Positions 35,677-43,028 of a stretch of DNA of 64,000 bases are shown here, piece by piece. Origin of the DNA: KK5 sp034043675. GTDB lineage: Bacteria; Pseudomonadota; Gammaproteobacteria; Burkholderiales; Burkholderiaceae_C. The stretch spans positions 620,001 through 684,000 of the forward strand of contig NZ_JAXCLA010000001.1 of NCBI RefSeq assembly GCF_034043675.1. The letters are read 5' to 3'. Every line of letters begins with the position of its first letter. The stretch's first letter is position 1. The notes below the pieces were generated by a model. The model ran no database searches and had not been told where the DNA came from. It was given only the letters and a program-made list of their open reading frames with translations. A program made the position numbers and the translations under genes.

Positions 35677-36675
35677 ATGAACAAGCGCATCAAACTCCTG
35701 CTGCTCGCGCTGGCCGCTGCCGCCAGCTGCGGCGCCGCACAGGCCGCCAGCTCGCTGAACCTCGGCAACTACAGCGTCACCGCCACCTACGGCCTGGACA
35801 TCCTGAACGGCACCAGCGGCGGCATCTCCGGCCTGGAAGCCTCGGGCGTGGCCTACGCGAAGGACCGCAACTCGCTGTTCTTCGTCGGCGATGAAGGCAC
35901 CGGCGTCGTGGAGATCTCGCTGACCGGCAAGACGCTGGGCTACATGAACTTCGACTGGTCCAACACCGGCAGCAGCAAGCACGACACCGAGGGCATCACC
36001 TACCTCGGCAACGGCCAGCTGGTCGTCGGCGAAGAACGCCTGTACGACGCCTACAAGTTCGGCTACGTCAACGGTGGCACGGCCACGCTGTCCAGCAACA
36101 GCGTGTCGCTCAGCAACGCCTACCCGGTCGACAACAGCGGCATGGAAGGCATCGCCTACGACCCGCGCAACGGCGGCAGCTACGTCGCCGTCAAGCAGGA
36201 AAGCCCCGAGGCCGTCTTCTCCGGCACGCTGAGCTTCGGCAACCAGCTGAGCGGCACCGCCAACATCTCGACGCTGTTCGACGCCAGCAAGCTGGGCCTG
36301 TCGACGCTGTCGGACGTGGCCGTGCTGGCGCCGGTGGACTCGCTGGCCGGTACCGCAGGCGCGGACAATCTGCTGTTCCTGAGCCTGGGCTCGCACAGCC
36401 TGGTGGAGGCCGATCGCCAGGGCAACATCATCAGCAGCTTCGACCTGTCGAACGTGCTGCCGCACAACGCCATCGAGGGCGTAACCGTCGACGAGAAGGG
36501 CACGATCTACCTGGTGGCCGAGCAGATCCAGGACGGCAGCGCCACCGGCGCGGTGAAGTCGCAGCTGATCGTGCTGAGCCCCACGGCCGCCGTGCCGGAG
36601 CCCGCCAGCCTCTCGCTGATGCTGATGGGCGGCCTGGGCATCGCCGCCGCGGCCCGCCGCCGCAAGCAGCGCTGA
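35677..36675 (+). CDS. SdiA-regulated-domain PEP-CTERM exoprotein
   Basis: A 332-residue exported protein with a signal peptide (about 1-24), then a beta-propeller-like SdiA-regulated (YjiK type) domain: GISGLEASGVAYAKDRNSLFFVGDEG near 47-72, HDTEGITYLGNGQLVVGEER near 105-124 and AIEGVTVDEKGTIYLVAEQ near 264-282. It ends in VPEPASLSLMLMGGLGIAAA-RRRKQR, a PEP-CTERM signal. Relatives often bind Ca2+ or resemble esterase-like phytase domains, but no catalytic site is assigned. Second gene of a two-gene unit that closes with a strong terminator. Confidence 0.88.
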   Translation: MNKRIKLLLLALAAAASCGAAQAASSLNLGNYSVTATYGLDILNGTSGGISGLEASGVAYAKDRNSLFFVGDEGTGVVEISLTGKTLGYMNFDWSNTGSSKHDTEGITYLGNGQLVVGEERLYDAYKFGYVNGGTATLSSNSVSLSNAYPVDNSGMEGIAYDPRNGGSYVAVKQESPEAVFSGTLSFGNQLSGTANISTLFDASKLGLSTLSDVAVLAPVDSLAGTAGADNLLFLSLGSHSLVEADRQGNIISSFDLSNVLPHNAIEGVTVDEKGTIYLVAEQIQDGSATGAVKSQLIVLSPTAAVPEPASLSLMLMGGLGIAAAARRRKQR

Positions 36676-36692
36676 GCAACGCTCTCCCCAGC

Positions 36693-36717
36693 AACCCCGG
36701 CCCCGGCCGGGGTTTTT
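36693..36717 (+). terminator. Rho-independent terminator after the PEP-CTERM pair
   Basis: CCCCGGCC at 36695-36702 pairs with GGCCGGGG at 36705-36712 around a two-base loop and is followed by TTTTT; flanking AA pairs with the first T residues. It starts 18 bases after the stop of the SdiA-regulated-like gene. Confidence 0.9.
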
Positions 36718-36787
36718 CATTGGTTCACAGCCTTGTCATCGCCGCCTCAGACCATGTGAAGCCATGCCAACTCGTTGGGAAGACAGC

Positions 36788-37651
36788 ATGGACAAGACGA
36801 TCACGCCGCCGGCCCCGCTGCACATGCGCACGGTCTGGATCTCCGACCTGCACCTGGGCACGCCCGGCTGCCAGGCGGAAGCACTGCTGGAATTCCTGCG
36901 CGACGTGGAGTGCGAGACGCTCTACCTCGTCGGCGACATCATCGACGGCTGGCAATTGCGCCGGAACTGGTACTGGCCGCAGGCGCACAACGACGTCGTG
37001 CAGAAGCTGCTGCGCAAGGCCCGCAAGGGCACGCGCGTGATCTTCGTGCCGGGCAACCACGACGAGTTCGCGCGCAAGTACGTGGAGCACAGCTTCGGCG
37101 GTGTCGAGGTGATGGACGAGGCGATCCATGTCACCGCCGACGGCCGGCGCCTGTGGATCACCCACGGCGACCTGTTCGACGGCGTGATCCAGTGCGCCAA
37201 GTGGCTGGCCTACGTCGGCGACTTCGCCTACGAGTTCACCTTGAAGGTCAACCGCCACTTCAACCGCCTGCGTGCCAAGCTGGGCATGCCCTACTGGAGC
37301 CTGTCGCGCTACCTGAAGCTGAAGGTCAAGCGCGCGGTCAGCTACGTCAGCGACTTCGAAGTCGCCGTGGCCCGCGAGGCGCGCAAGCGCAAGGTCGACG
37401 GCGTGGTCTGCGGCCACATCCACCATGCCGAGATCCGCGAGATCGAGGGCGTGCTGTACTGCAACGACGGCGACTGGGTGGAGAGCCTCACCGCGCTGGT
37501 CGAGCACCCCGACGGCCGGCTGGAGATCCTCGATTTCAGCGCGCGGCTGGAGCACCAGGCGCGCGCCGCCCGTCCGGCTCAGGCGCTGTTGCCCAAGCCC
37601 GCCCCGGTCGTCTCCACCGCCCGCGAAGCGGAGGAATCGCTGGTGAATTGA
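36788..37651 (+). CDS. PlcP/LpxH-like metallophosphoesterase
   Basis: A 287-residue calcineurin-like phosphoesterase; the start at 36788 follows GGGAAGACAGC. Metal ligands are Asp20/His22 (SDLHLG), Asp50 (VGDIIDGW), Asn90/His91 (PGNHDE), His126 (ITHGD) and His210/His212 (CGHIHHAE). Databases often label this type UDP-2,3-diacylglucosamine diphosphatase, but LYLVGDIIDGW-LRR-WYWPQAHNDVVQKLLRKARKG also matches my recollection of PlcP, a phospholipase C that degrades membrane phospholipids under phosphate limitation in rhizobia. Its 3' end overlaps a convergent diacylglycerol-glycosyltransferase-like gene by 73 bases. Either function is possible; context favours PlcP. Confidence 0.75.
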   Translation: MDKTITPPAPLHMRTVWISDLHLGTPGCQAEALLEFLRDVECETLYLVGDIIDGWQLRRNWYWPQAHNDVVQKLLRKARKGTRVIFVPGNHDEFARKYVEHSFGGVEVMDEAIHVTADGRRLWITHGDLFDGVIQCAKWLAYVGDFAYEFTLKVNRHFNRLRAKLGMPYWSLSRYLKLKVKRAVSYVSDFEVAVAREARKRKVDGVVCGHIHHAEIREIEGVLYCNDGDWVESLTALVEHPDGRLEILDFSARLEHQARAARPAQALLPKPAPVVSTAREAEESLVN

Positions 37652-38808
37652 GGCAGGGGCAGATCGAGCCCCGCGGCGCGCTTCATCAGCGCGTCGAAGA
37701 TGTCCACCACCTCGAACACCGCCCGGTTGTCCAGCTCGCGCACGCGCGCCTGGAAGGCCGGCAGCCGCGCCAGCATCTCGGCCGTGGCGCCGCCAATGCC
37801 GCGCATCGTGTCCAGCACCAGGCCGACACCCATCTCGCGCACCCACTGCGCGTTGTAGCGCTCCTGCGGCATCGTGCCGCGGCCGCCGGTGGTGATCACC
37901 GGCAGCCCCAGGTGCAGCGCTTCGCTGAGGCAGCCGGGGCCGGGCTTGCCGATGAAGTAGTCGGCCATCTGCAGGTGCTCGGCCACCTGGGCGGTGAAGC
38001 CGACGATGGCGTGCGGCGCGTCCGAGCCCTGCGCCTGCAGTTGCCGCGCGAGCTTGGCGTTATGCCCGCACATCAGGATCAGTTGCTCGCCCTTCAGCGC
38101 CTTGGCGATCTTCAGCATCTGCATCGAGCCCTGGCCGCCGAACATCACGATGCCGGTCGGCCGCGCCGGGTCCAGCCCCAGCGCACGGCGCGCTTTCACC
38201 AGGTCGGCCGGGTCGGCCAGGCGCGGGTCGTAGAACGAGGGGCGCAGCACCATGCCGGAGACCAGGCTCAGCCGCTCGTCCGGGTGACCGGCCGCGCGGG
38301 CCTGCGCCAGCGCCCGCGGCGTGCCGCAGACGATGTGCTGACGCTGCCCCCGCTCGATCCAGAAGCGCGGCGGCAGGTCCGCCATGTCGGTCAGCACGGT
38401 GGCGAAGGGCACGCCGGGCAGGCTGGCATGGACCGAGGCGCACAGCGCGCGGTTGAAGTTGGGCACCAGCGAGACGACCAGGTCCGGCTCCGTGGCCAGC
38501 CAGTGCTGCTGCAGGATCTCCACGATCGATTCGTGGAAGAAGCGGATCGCCCGCTGCAGCATCTTCAGCTCCTGGGCCATGCCCAGGGTCCAGCCGCGCG
38601 CCAGGCGCTTGTTGTAGAAGTCCTCCGGCGCGGCGCCTGTGAGCTGCTTGAAGCGGCGCTTCGGGTCCAGCACCTCGAAGAGGTTGACCAGCTGCACCTC
38701 CCAGCCGCGCTGCTGCTGGGCGATCAGCGCCTGCAGCGCCTGCGCGGCGGCACGATGGCCGCCCCCCGCGTTGAAGTAAACCAGGGCAACGGTAGGCTTC
38801 GTCGTCAT
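37579..38808 (-). CDS. MGDG-synthase-like glycosyltransferase (GT28)
   Basis: A 409-residue GT-B glycosyltransferase. The N-terminal domain starts with ALVYFNAGGGHRAAAQAL, the form found in monogalactosyldiacylglycerol synthases and processive diacylglycerol glucosyltransferases, and the C-terminal domain has VMFGGQGSMQML near 222-233 and the sugar-nucleotide site FIGKPGPGCLSEALHLGLPVI. Expected to move a hexose from a UDP-sugar to diacylglycerol at the inner membrane, though the lipid acceptor is inferred. Its last 73 bases are antisense to the end of the PlcP-like gene. Confidence 0.8.
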   Translation of the reverse strand: MTTKPTVALVYFNAGGGHRAAAQALQALIAQQQRGWEVQLVNLFEVLDPKRRFKQLTGAAPEDFYNKRLARGWTLGMAQELKMLQRAIRFFHESIVEILQQHWLATEPDLVVSLVPNFNRALCASVHASLPGVPFATVLTDMADLPPRFWIERGQRQHIVCGTPRALAQARAAGHPDERLSLVSGMVLRPSFYDPRLADPADLVKARRALGLDPARPTGIVMFGGQGSMQMLKIAKALKGEQLILMCGHNAKLARQLQAQGSDAPHAIVGFTAQVAEHLQMADYFIGKPGPGCLSEALHLGLPVITTGGRGTMPQERYNAQWVREMGVGLVLDTMRGIGGATAEMLARLPAFQARVRELDNRAVFEVVDIFDALMKRAAGLDLPLPQFTSDSSASRAVETTGAGLGNSA

Positions 38809-38921
38809 GGTTCTGTAGCTTCGGGCCGTGCAGTGACGGCTTCGTGAAGGTCGATATCCACATCAAGCATTAGGATTTTCGGCCCGCCGCGTTTATGCTG
38901 AGCGGCTTAACTCGCAAGGCC

Positions 38922-39917
38922 ATGAACCACGACCCTGCCCTCCCCGTCACCCCCCGAACGACCAACGATACGCGCCTGCTGTCGATGATCAATGCCAGCG
39001 GCGACTGCTTCTGGGAGGTCGACGTGGAGCGCCGTTTCGTCTACATCAGCGACAACATGGCGCTGATGATGGGCTACCCGGCGACGGAGGTGGTGGGCCG
39101 CTCGGTGCAGGACTTCATGACGCCGGAGTACAAGCTGCAGATCCACCGCCAGACGATCGAGCGCGGCGCGCCGATCCACCAGCATGGTGCGATCCGCCAC
39201 GAGGGCGAATTCATCTGCAAGGACGGCAGCGGCAAGTGGGGCGACACCGTCTCCGTGCCGGTGTTCGACGACGACGGCGTGCACATCGGCTACTTCGGCA
39301 TCACGCGCGACATCACCCAGCGCAAGAAGGACGAGCACGCGCTGCGCGAGGCCAACCGCCTGCTGCGCGGCCAGGTGCAGCGGATCAACCAGCTGCACGA
39401 GCAACTGCGCGAGCAGGCGATTCGCGACGACCTGACCGGCGTCTACAACCGCCGCCACTTCGTCGCCGTGGCCGAGCGCGAGATCGCCCGCTCACGCCGT
39501 CAGCAGCAGCCGCTGTCGCTGGTGATGCTGGACGTGGACTTCTTCAAGCGCGTCAACGACGTGCACGGCCATCTGGCCGGTGACGAGGCGCTGCGCGTGA
39601 TCGGCCTGCTGCTGCGCTCCACCTCGCGTGCGGAAGACCTGGCCTGCCGGCTCGGCGGCGAGGAGTTCGCCGTGTTGCTGCCGGGCATGGACCACCACGG
39701 CGCCATCGAGCGTGCGCAGGAGTGGCGCAGCGCGCTGGCCTCGCTGAAGACGCGCATCGGCGGCGGCACCGAGCTGAGCCTGACGGCCTCCTTCGGCGTC
39801 GCCACCTTCCCGCAGCATGCCGGCTCGGTGACCGAGCTGATGCGCGCGGCCGACCAGCGCCTGTACCACGCCAAGGACAGCGGCCGGAACCGCGTGGTCG
39901 GTGCGCTGGACGAATAA
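38922..39917 (+). CDS. PAS-GGDEF diguanylate cyclase
   Basis: A 331-residue cytosolic c-di-GMP synthase. One PAS domain (about 15-130, ending GYFGITRDITQRKKDE) is joined by a coiled coil to a GGDEF domain. The active site is GGEEF at 245-249 and an RxxD inhibitory site (RAED, 236-239) is in place. The ATG at 38922 (MNHDPALP) is favoured over a more distant in-frame codon at 38895. Divergent from the glycosyltransferase gene by 113 bases; no signal-specific motif is visible in the PAS domain. Confidence 0.92.
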   Translation: MNHDPALPVTPRTTNDTRLLSMINASGDCFWEVDVERRFVYISDNMALMMGYPATEVVGRSVQDFMTPEYKLQIHRQTIERGAPIHQHGAIRHEGEFICKDGSGKWGDTVSVPVFDDDGVHIGYFGITRDITQRKKDEHALREANRLLRGQVQRINQLHEQLREQAIRDDLTGVYNRRHFVAVAEREIARSRRQQQPLSLVMLDVDFFKRVNDVHGHLAGDEALRVIGLLLRSTSRAEDLACRLGGEEFAVLLPGMDHHGAIERAQEWRSALASLKTRIGGGTELSLTASFGVATFPQHAGSVTELMRAADQRLYHAKDSGRNRVVGALDE

Positions 39918-40003
39918 ATCCTTCGCCGCACGCGAACGCTGATCCGTGACAATGTCGGCCCACGCGGGCCGAGGTCGGATCCGCGCCCGAAAGGATTCAT
40001 TCC

Positions 40004-41335
40004 ATGGCCCCGTCTTCATCCACGCCCCAGCGCAACTCGCCGCGCCAGGTCGCCATTGCCTCGCTGGTCGGCACCGCGATCGAGTTCTACGACTACTACA
40101 TCTATGCCGCCGCGGCGGTGCTGGTCTTCAGCACGCAGTTCTTCCCCAAAGGCGACGGCTACGCGGCGCAGCTGCTGAGCCTGTCGACCCTGGCGCTGGC
40201 CTTCTTCGCCCGGCCGATCGGCTCGGCGCTGTTCGGCCACTTCGGCGACCGGATCGGCCGCAAGAAGACGCTGGTGGCTTCGCTGCTGACGATGGGCATC
40301 TCCACCATCGCGATCGGCCTGCTGCCGACCTACGCGCAGATCGGCATCGCGGCGCCGATCCTGCTGTGCATCTTCCGCATCGGCCAGGGCATCGGCCTCG
40401 GCGGTGAATGGGGCGGCGCGGCGCTGGTCGCCACCGAGAACGCACCGCAGGGCAAGCGCGGCCTGTTCGGCAGCTTCCCGCAGCTGGGTGCGCCGATCGG
40501 CCTGTTCGCGGCCAACGGCGTGTTCTTCCTGGTCAGCTACTTCCTCGGGGCTGAGCAGATGGTGGCCTGGGGCTGGCGCATTCCCTTCCTGCTGTCGGTG
40601 GTGCTGGTCGCCGTGGGCCTGTACGTGCGGCTGAACCTGCACGAGAGCCAGGTCTTCCGCGACGCCGAAGCCGCCGGCAAGAAGCTGCATGCGCCGGTCT
40701 CGGCCGTGTTCGCCAAGCACGGCCTGGCCGTGCTGCAGGGCGTGCTGATCATGACGACGACCTACGTGCTGTTCTACCTGATGACGGCCTTCGTGCAGGT
40801 CTACTCGAAGAGCCCCGTCGCCACTTCGGCCACCGGCCACGCCACAGGCCTGGGCATTCCGGCCAACACCTTCACCGGCATCCTGCTGATCGGCGCCATC
40901 GTGTTCGGCATCTGCACCAGCGTCGGTGGCGTGCTGGCCGACCGCTGGGGCCGCCGCCAGTGGCTGATCGGCGTGACGATCGCGATCATCGCCTTCGGCC
41001 TGGCGATGCAGAACCTGCTGGGCGGCGCGGATGCCTTCGGCGTGCTCGTCTTCATCATCATCGGCCTGGGCCTGATGGGTTTCACCTTCGGCCCGATGGC
41101 CGCCCTGCTGCCCGAGCTGTTCCCGACCGAGGTCCGCTACTCGGGCGCCTCGCTGGCCTACAACCTGGCCTCCATCGTCGGCGCCTCGATCCCGACCCTG
41201 GTGGCGCTGGAGCTGAACAAGAACTACGGCCTGCAGGGCGTGGGTCTCTACCTGGCCGCCAACGGCCTGTTCACGCTGGCCGCGCTGTGGTTCTCGCGCG
41301 AGACGCGCGATCTGGACCTGGCAACCGTGAAGTAG
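40004..41335 (+). CDS. MFS transporter, metabolite:H+ symporter family
   Basis: A 443-residue inner-membrane carrier with about 12 hydrophobic segments. The N-terminal VAIASLVGTAIEFYDYYIYA and GHFGDRIGRKKTL (the MFS motif between helices 2 and 3) and IFRIGQGIGLGGEWGGAALV mark the metabolite:H+ symporter family of ShiA, ProP and KgtP. ELFPTEVRYSGASLAYN is the matching C-terminal signature. The substrate (an organic acid or osmolyte) cannot be chosen. A chemoreceptor gene follows, which could sense a related compound. Confidence 0.9.
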   Translation: MAPSSSTPQRNSPRQVAIASLVGTAIEFYDYYIYAAAAVLVFSTQFFPKGDGYAAQLLSLSTLALAFFARPIGSALFGHFGDRIGRKKTLVASLLTMGISTIAIGLLPTYAQIGIAAPILLCIFRIGQGIGLGGEWGGAALVATENAPQGKRGLFGSFPQLGAPIGLFAANGVFFLVSYFLGAEQMVAWGWRIPFLLSVVLVAVGLYVRLNLHESQVFRDAEAAGKKLHAPVSAVFAKHGLAVLQGVLIMTTTYVLFYLMTAFVQVYSKSPVATSATGHATGLGIPANTFTGILLIGAIVFGICTSVGGVLADRWGRRQWLIGVTIAIIAFGLAMQNLLGGADAFGVLVFIIIGLGLMGFTFGPMAALLPELFPTEVRYSGASLAYNLASIVGASIPTLVALELNKNYGLQGVGLYLAANGLFTLAALWFSRETRDLDLATVK

Positions 41336-41356
41336 TTGCTCGCGACGGGGAGGATC

Positions 41357-41372
41357 TGGCACGGCGCATGCA
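41357..41372 (+). promoter_or_regulatory. Putative sigma-54 promoter of the chemoreceptor gene
   Basis: TGGCACG at 41357-41363, four bases, ATGCA at 41368-41372 fits the -24/-12 consensus TGGCACG-N4-TTGCA with one mismatch. Transcription would begin near 41383, just before AAGGAG (41391-41396) and the ATG at 41405. The element occupies the short gap after the MFS stop. Confidence 0.5.
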
Positions 41373-41404
41373 TGCCAGCGGTGGCCCAACAAGGAGCCGC
41401 CGCG

Positions 41405-42943
41405 ATGAAGATCTCCACCCGTCTGATCCTGCTGATCGCCGTGATGTCCGCGCTGCTGATCGGTGTCGGCCTGCTGGGCCTGTCCGGCATGGCGGCCAGC
41501 AATGCCGGCCTGAAGACCGTCTACGAGGACCGCACCGTCGTGCTGGGTCAGCTCGGCGACATCCAGGCGCGCATGCTGATGAATGCGAACCTGATCAGCT
41601 CCGCCACGCTGGCGGCCACGCCCGAGGCGGTGGCCCGCGACGGCCAGGAGGTCGAGGCCAACATCGCCGAGATCACCCGGCTGTGGAAGAACTACATGGC
41701 GACCTACCTGACGCCCGAGGAGGAGCAGATCGCCAAGCGCTTCACGACCGTCCGCGGCGAGTACGTCAGCGGCGCGCTGCGGCCGGCGCTGGCGGCGCTG
41801 AAGAAGGGCGATTTCGACGCCGCTCGGCACATCGCCAACGAGGTCGTGCCGGGCCTGTGGGCCCCTGCCCGCCGCGAGATGATGGCGCTGATCGACCTGC
41901 AGCTGCGCGTGGCCAAGAGCGAGTACGACAAGGCGGTGGCGCACTTCGAGACGATCCGCGGGGTGGCGATCGCGGCGATCGTCATCGGCGTGCTGGGCGC
42001 GATCGCGCTGGGCGGCTTCCTCGTCGCCGGCATCGGCCGGGCACTGGCGCAGGCCAACGCGCTGGCCGGCGCGATCGCCGCCGGCGACCTGGGCGTGCAG
42101 ATCGACACCCGCGGCCGCGACGAGATCGCCGCGCTGCTGCGCGGCCTGGTGCAGATGAAGGACGGCCTGGCCGCCGTCGTCCACAAGGTGCGCAGCGGCT
42201 CGGAGGGCGTGGCCACGGCCAGCGCCGAGATCGCGCAGGGCAACCACGACCTGTCCTCCCGCACCGAGAGCCAGGCCAGCGCGCTGGAGGAAACGGCCTC
42301 GTCGATGGAAGAGCTGGACGCCACCGTCAAGCACAACGCCGACAGCGCCCGAGAAGCCAACGAGATGGCGCGCAGCGCCTCGGCGGTGGCGGTGCGCGGC
42401 GGCAAGGTCGTGGGCCAGGTGGTCGAGACCATGCGCGAGATCAGCGAGGCCTCGCGCCGCATCGGCGACATCACCGGCGTGATCGACGGCATCGCCTTCC
42501 AGACCAACATCCTGGCGCTGAACGCAGCCGTGGAGGCGGCGCGGGCCGGCGAGCAAGGGCGCGGCTTCGCCGTCGTGGCCGGTGAGGTGCGCACGCTAGC
42601 CGGCCGCGCGGCCGAGGCGGCCCGCGAGATCAAGCGGCTGATCGGCAGCAGCGTCGAGCGGGTCGAGCGCGGCACGGTGCTGGTGGACCAGGCCGGCACG
42701 ACGATGGAAGAGGTCGTCGCCGCGATCGGCCGGGTCGGCGATCTGATGCACGAGATCAGCGCCGCCAGCCGCCAGCAGAGCGCCGGTGTCTCGCAGGTGG
42801 GCGAGGCGGTGCAGCAGATGGACCAGGTCACGCAGCAGAACGCGGCGCTGGTCGAGCAGATGGCTGCGGCCACCTCGAGCCTCAATTCGCAGGCGCAGGA
42901 CCTCGTCCAGAGCGTGGCCGTGTTCCGCCTGCAGCCCGGCTAA
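41405..42943 (+). CDS. Methyl-accepting chemotaxis protein
   Basis: A 512-residue chemoreceptor. Transmembrane helices near 8-28 and 185-207 flank a four-helix-bundle periplasmic ligand domain (4HB_MCP type). HAMP follows (about 207-260), then the signalling domain with the hairpin tip IDGIAFQTNILALNAAVEAARAGEQGRGFAVVA in the central part. The C-terminus ends FRLQPG without a CheR-docking pentapeptide. The ATG at 41405 has AAGGAG at optimal spacing. It follows the MFS gene by 69 bases but seems to have its own promoter. Confidence 0.94.
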   Translation: MKISTRLILLIAVMSALLIGVGLLGLSGMAASNAGLKTVYEDRTVVLGQLGDIQARMLMNANLISSATLAATPEAVARDGQEVEANIAEITRLWKNYMATYLTPEEEQIAKRFTTVRGEYVSGALRPALAALKKGDFDAARHIANEVVPGLWAPARREMMALIDLQLRVAKSEYDKAVAHFETIRGVAIAAIVIGVLGAIALGGFLVAGIGRALAQANALAGAIAAGDLGVQIDTRGRDEIAALLRGLVQMKDGLAAVVHKVRSGSEGVATASAEIAQGNHDLSSRTESQASALEETASSMEELDATVKHNADSAREANEMARSASAVAVRGGKVVGQVVETMREISEASRRIGDITGVIDGIAFQTNILALNAAVEAARAGEQGRGFAVVAGEVRTLAGRAAEAAREIKRLIGSSVERVERGTVLVDQAGTTMEEVVAAIGRVGDLMHEISAASRQQSAGVSQVGEAVQQMDQVTQQNAALVEQMAAATSSLNSQAQDLVQSVAVFRLQPG

Positions 42944-43028
42944 TCGTCGTTTTTTCTGTGCGCGGCGGCGTGGATGGCAGCGTAGAGTCCGGGGGCTTCG
43001 CTAACCTTGAATCTCGACGCACACCGCC

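Noticed and set aside
32508..35894. Very long open frames opposite or across real genes (for example 32508-35894 plus, 52762-56583 minus, 40016-42556 minus, 16755-19163 plus).
   Set aside because: They are His/Gln/Arg-rich, lack domain signatures, and lie antisense to genes with clear catalytic motifs. In such GC-rich DNA stop codons are rare in all frames, so length alone is no evidence.
42944..43028. TTTTTT after the chemoreceptor gene as a terminator.
   Set aside because: Only a four-base AGCC/GGCT stem precedes the T-run, too weak for a convincing hairpin.
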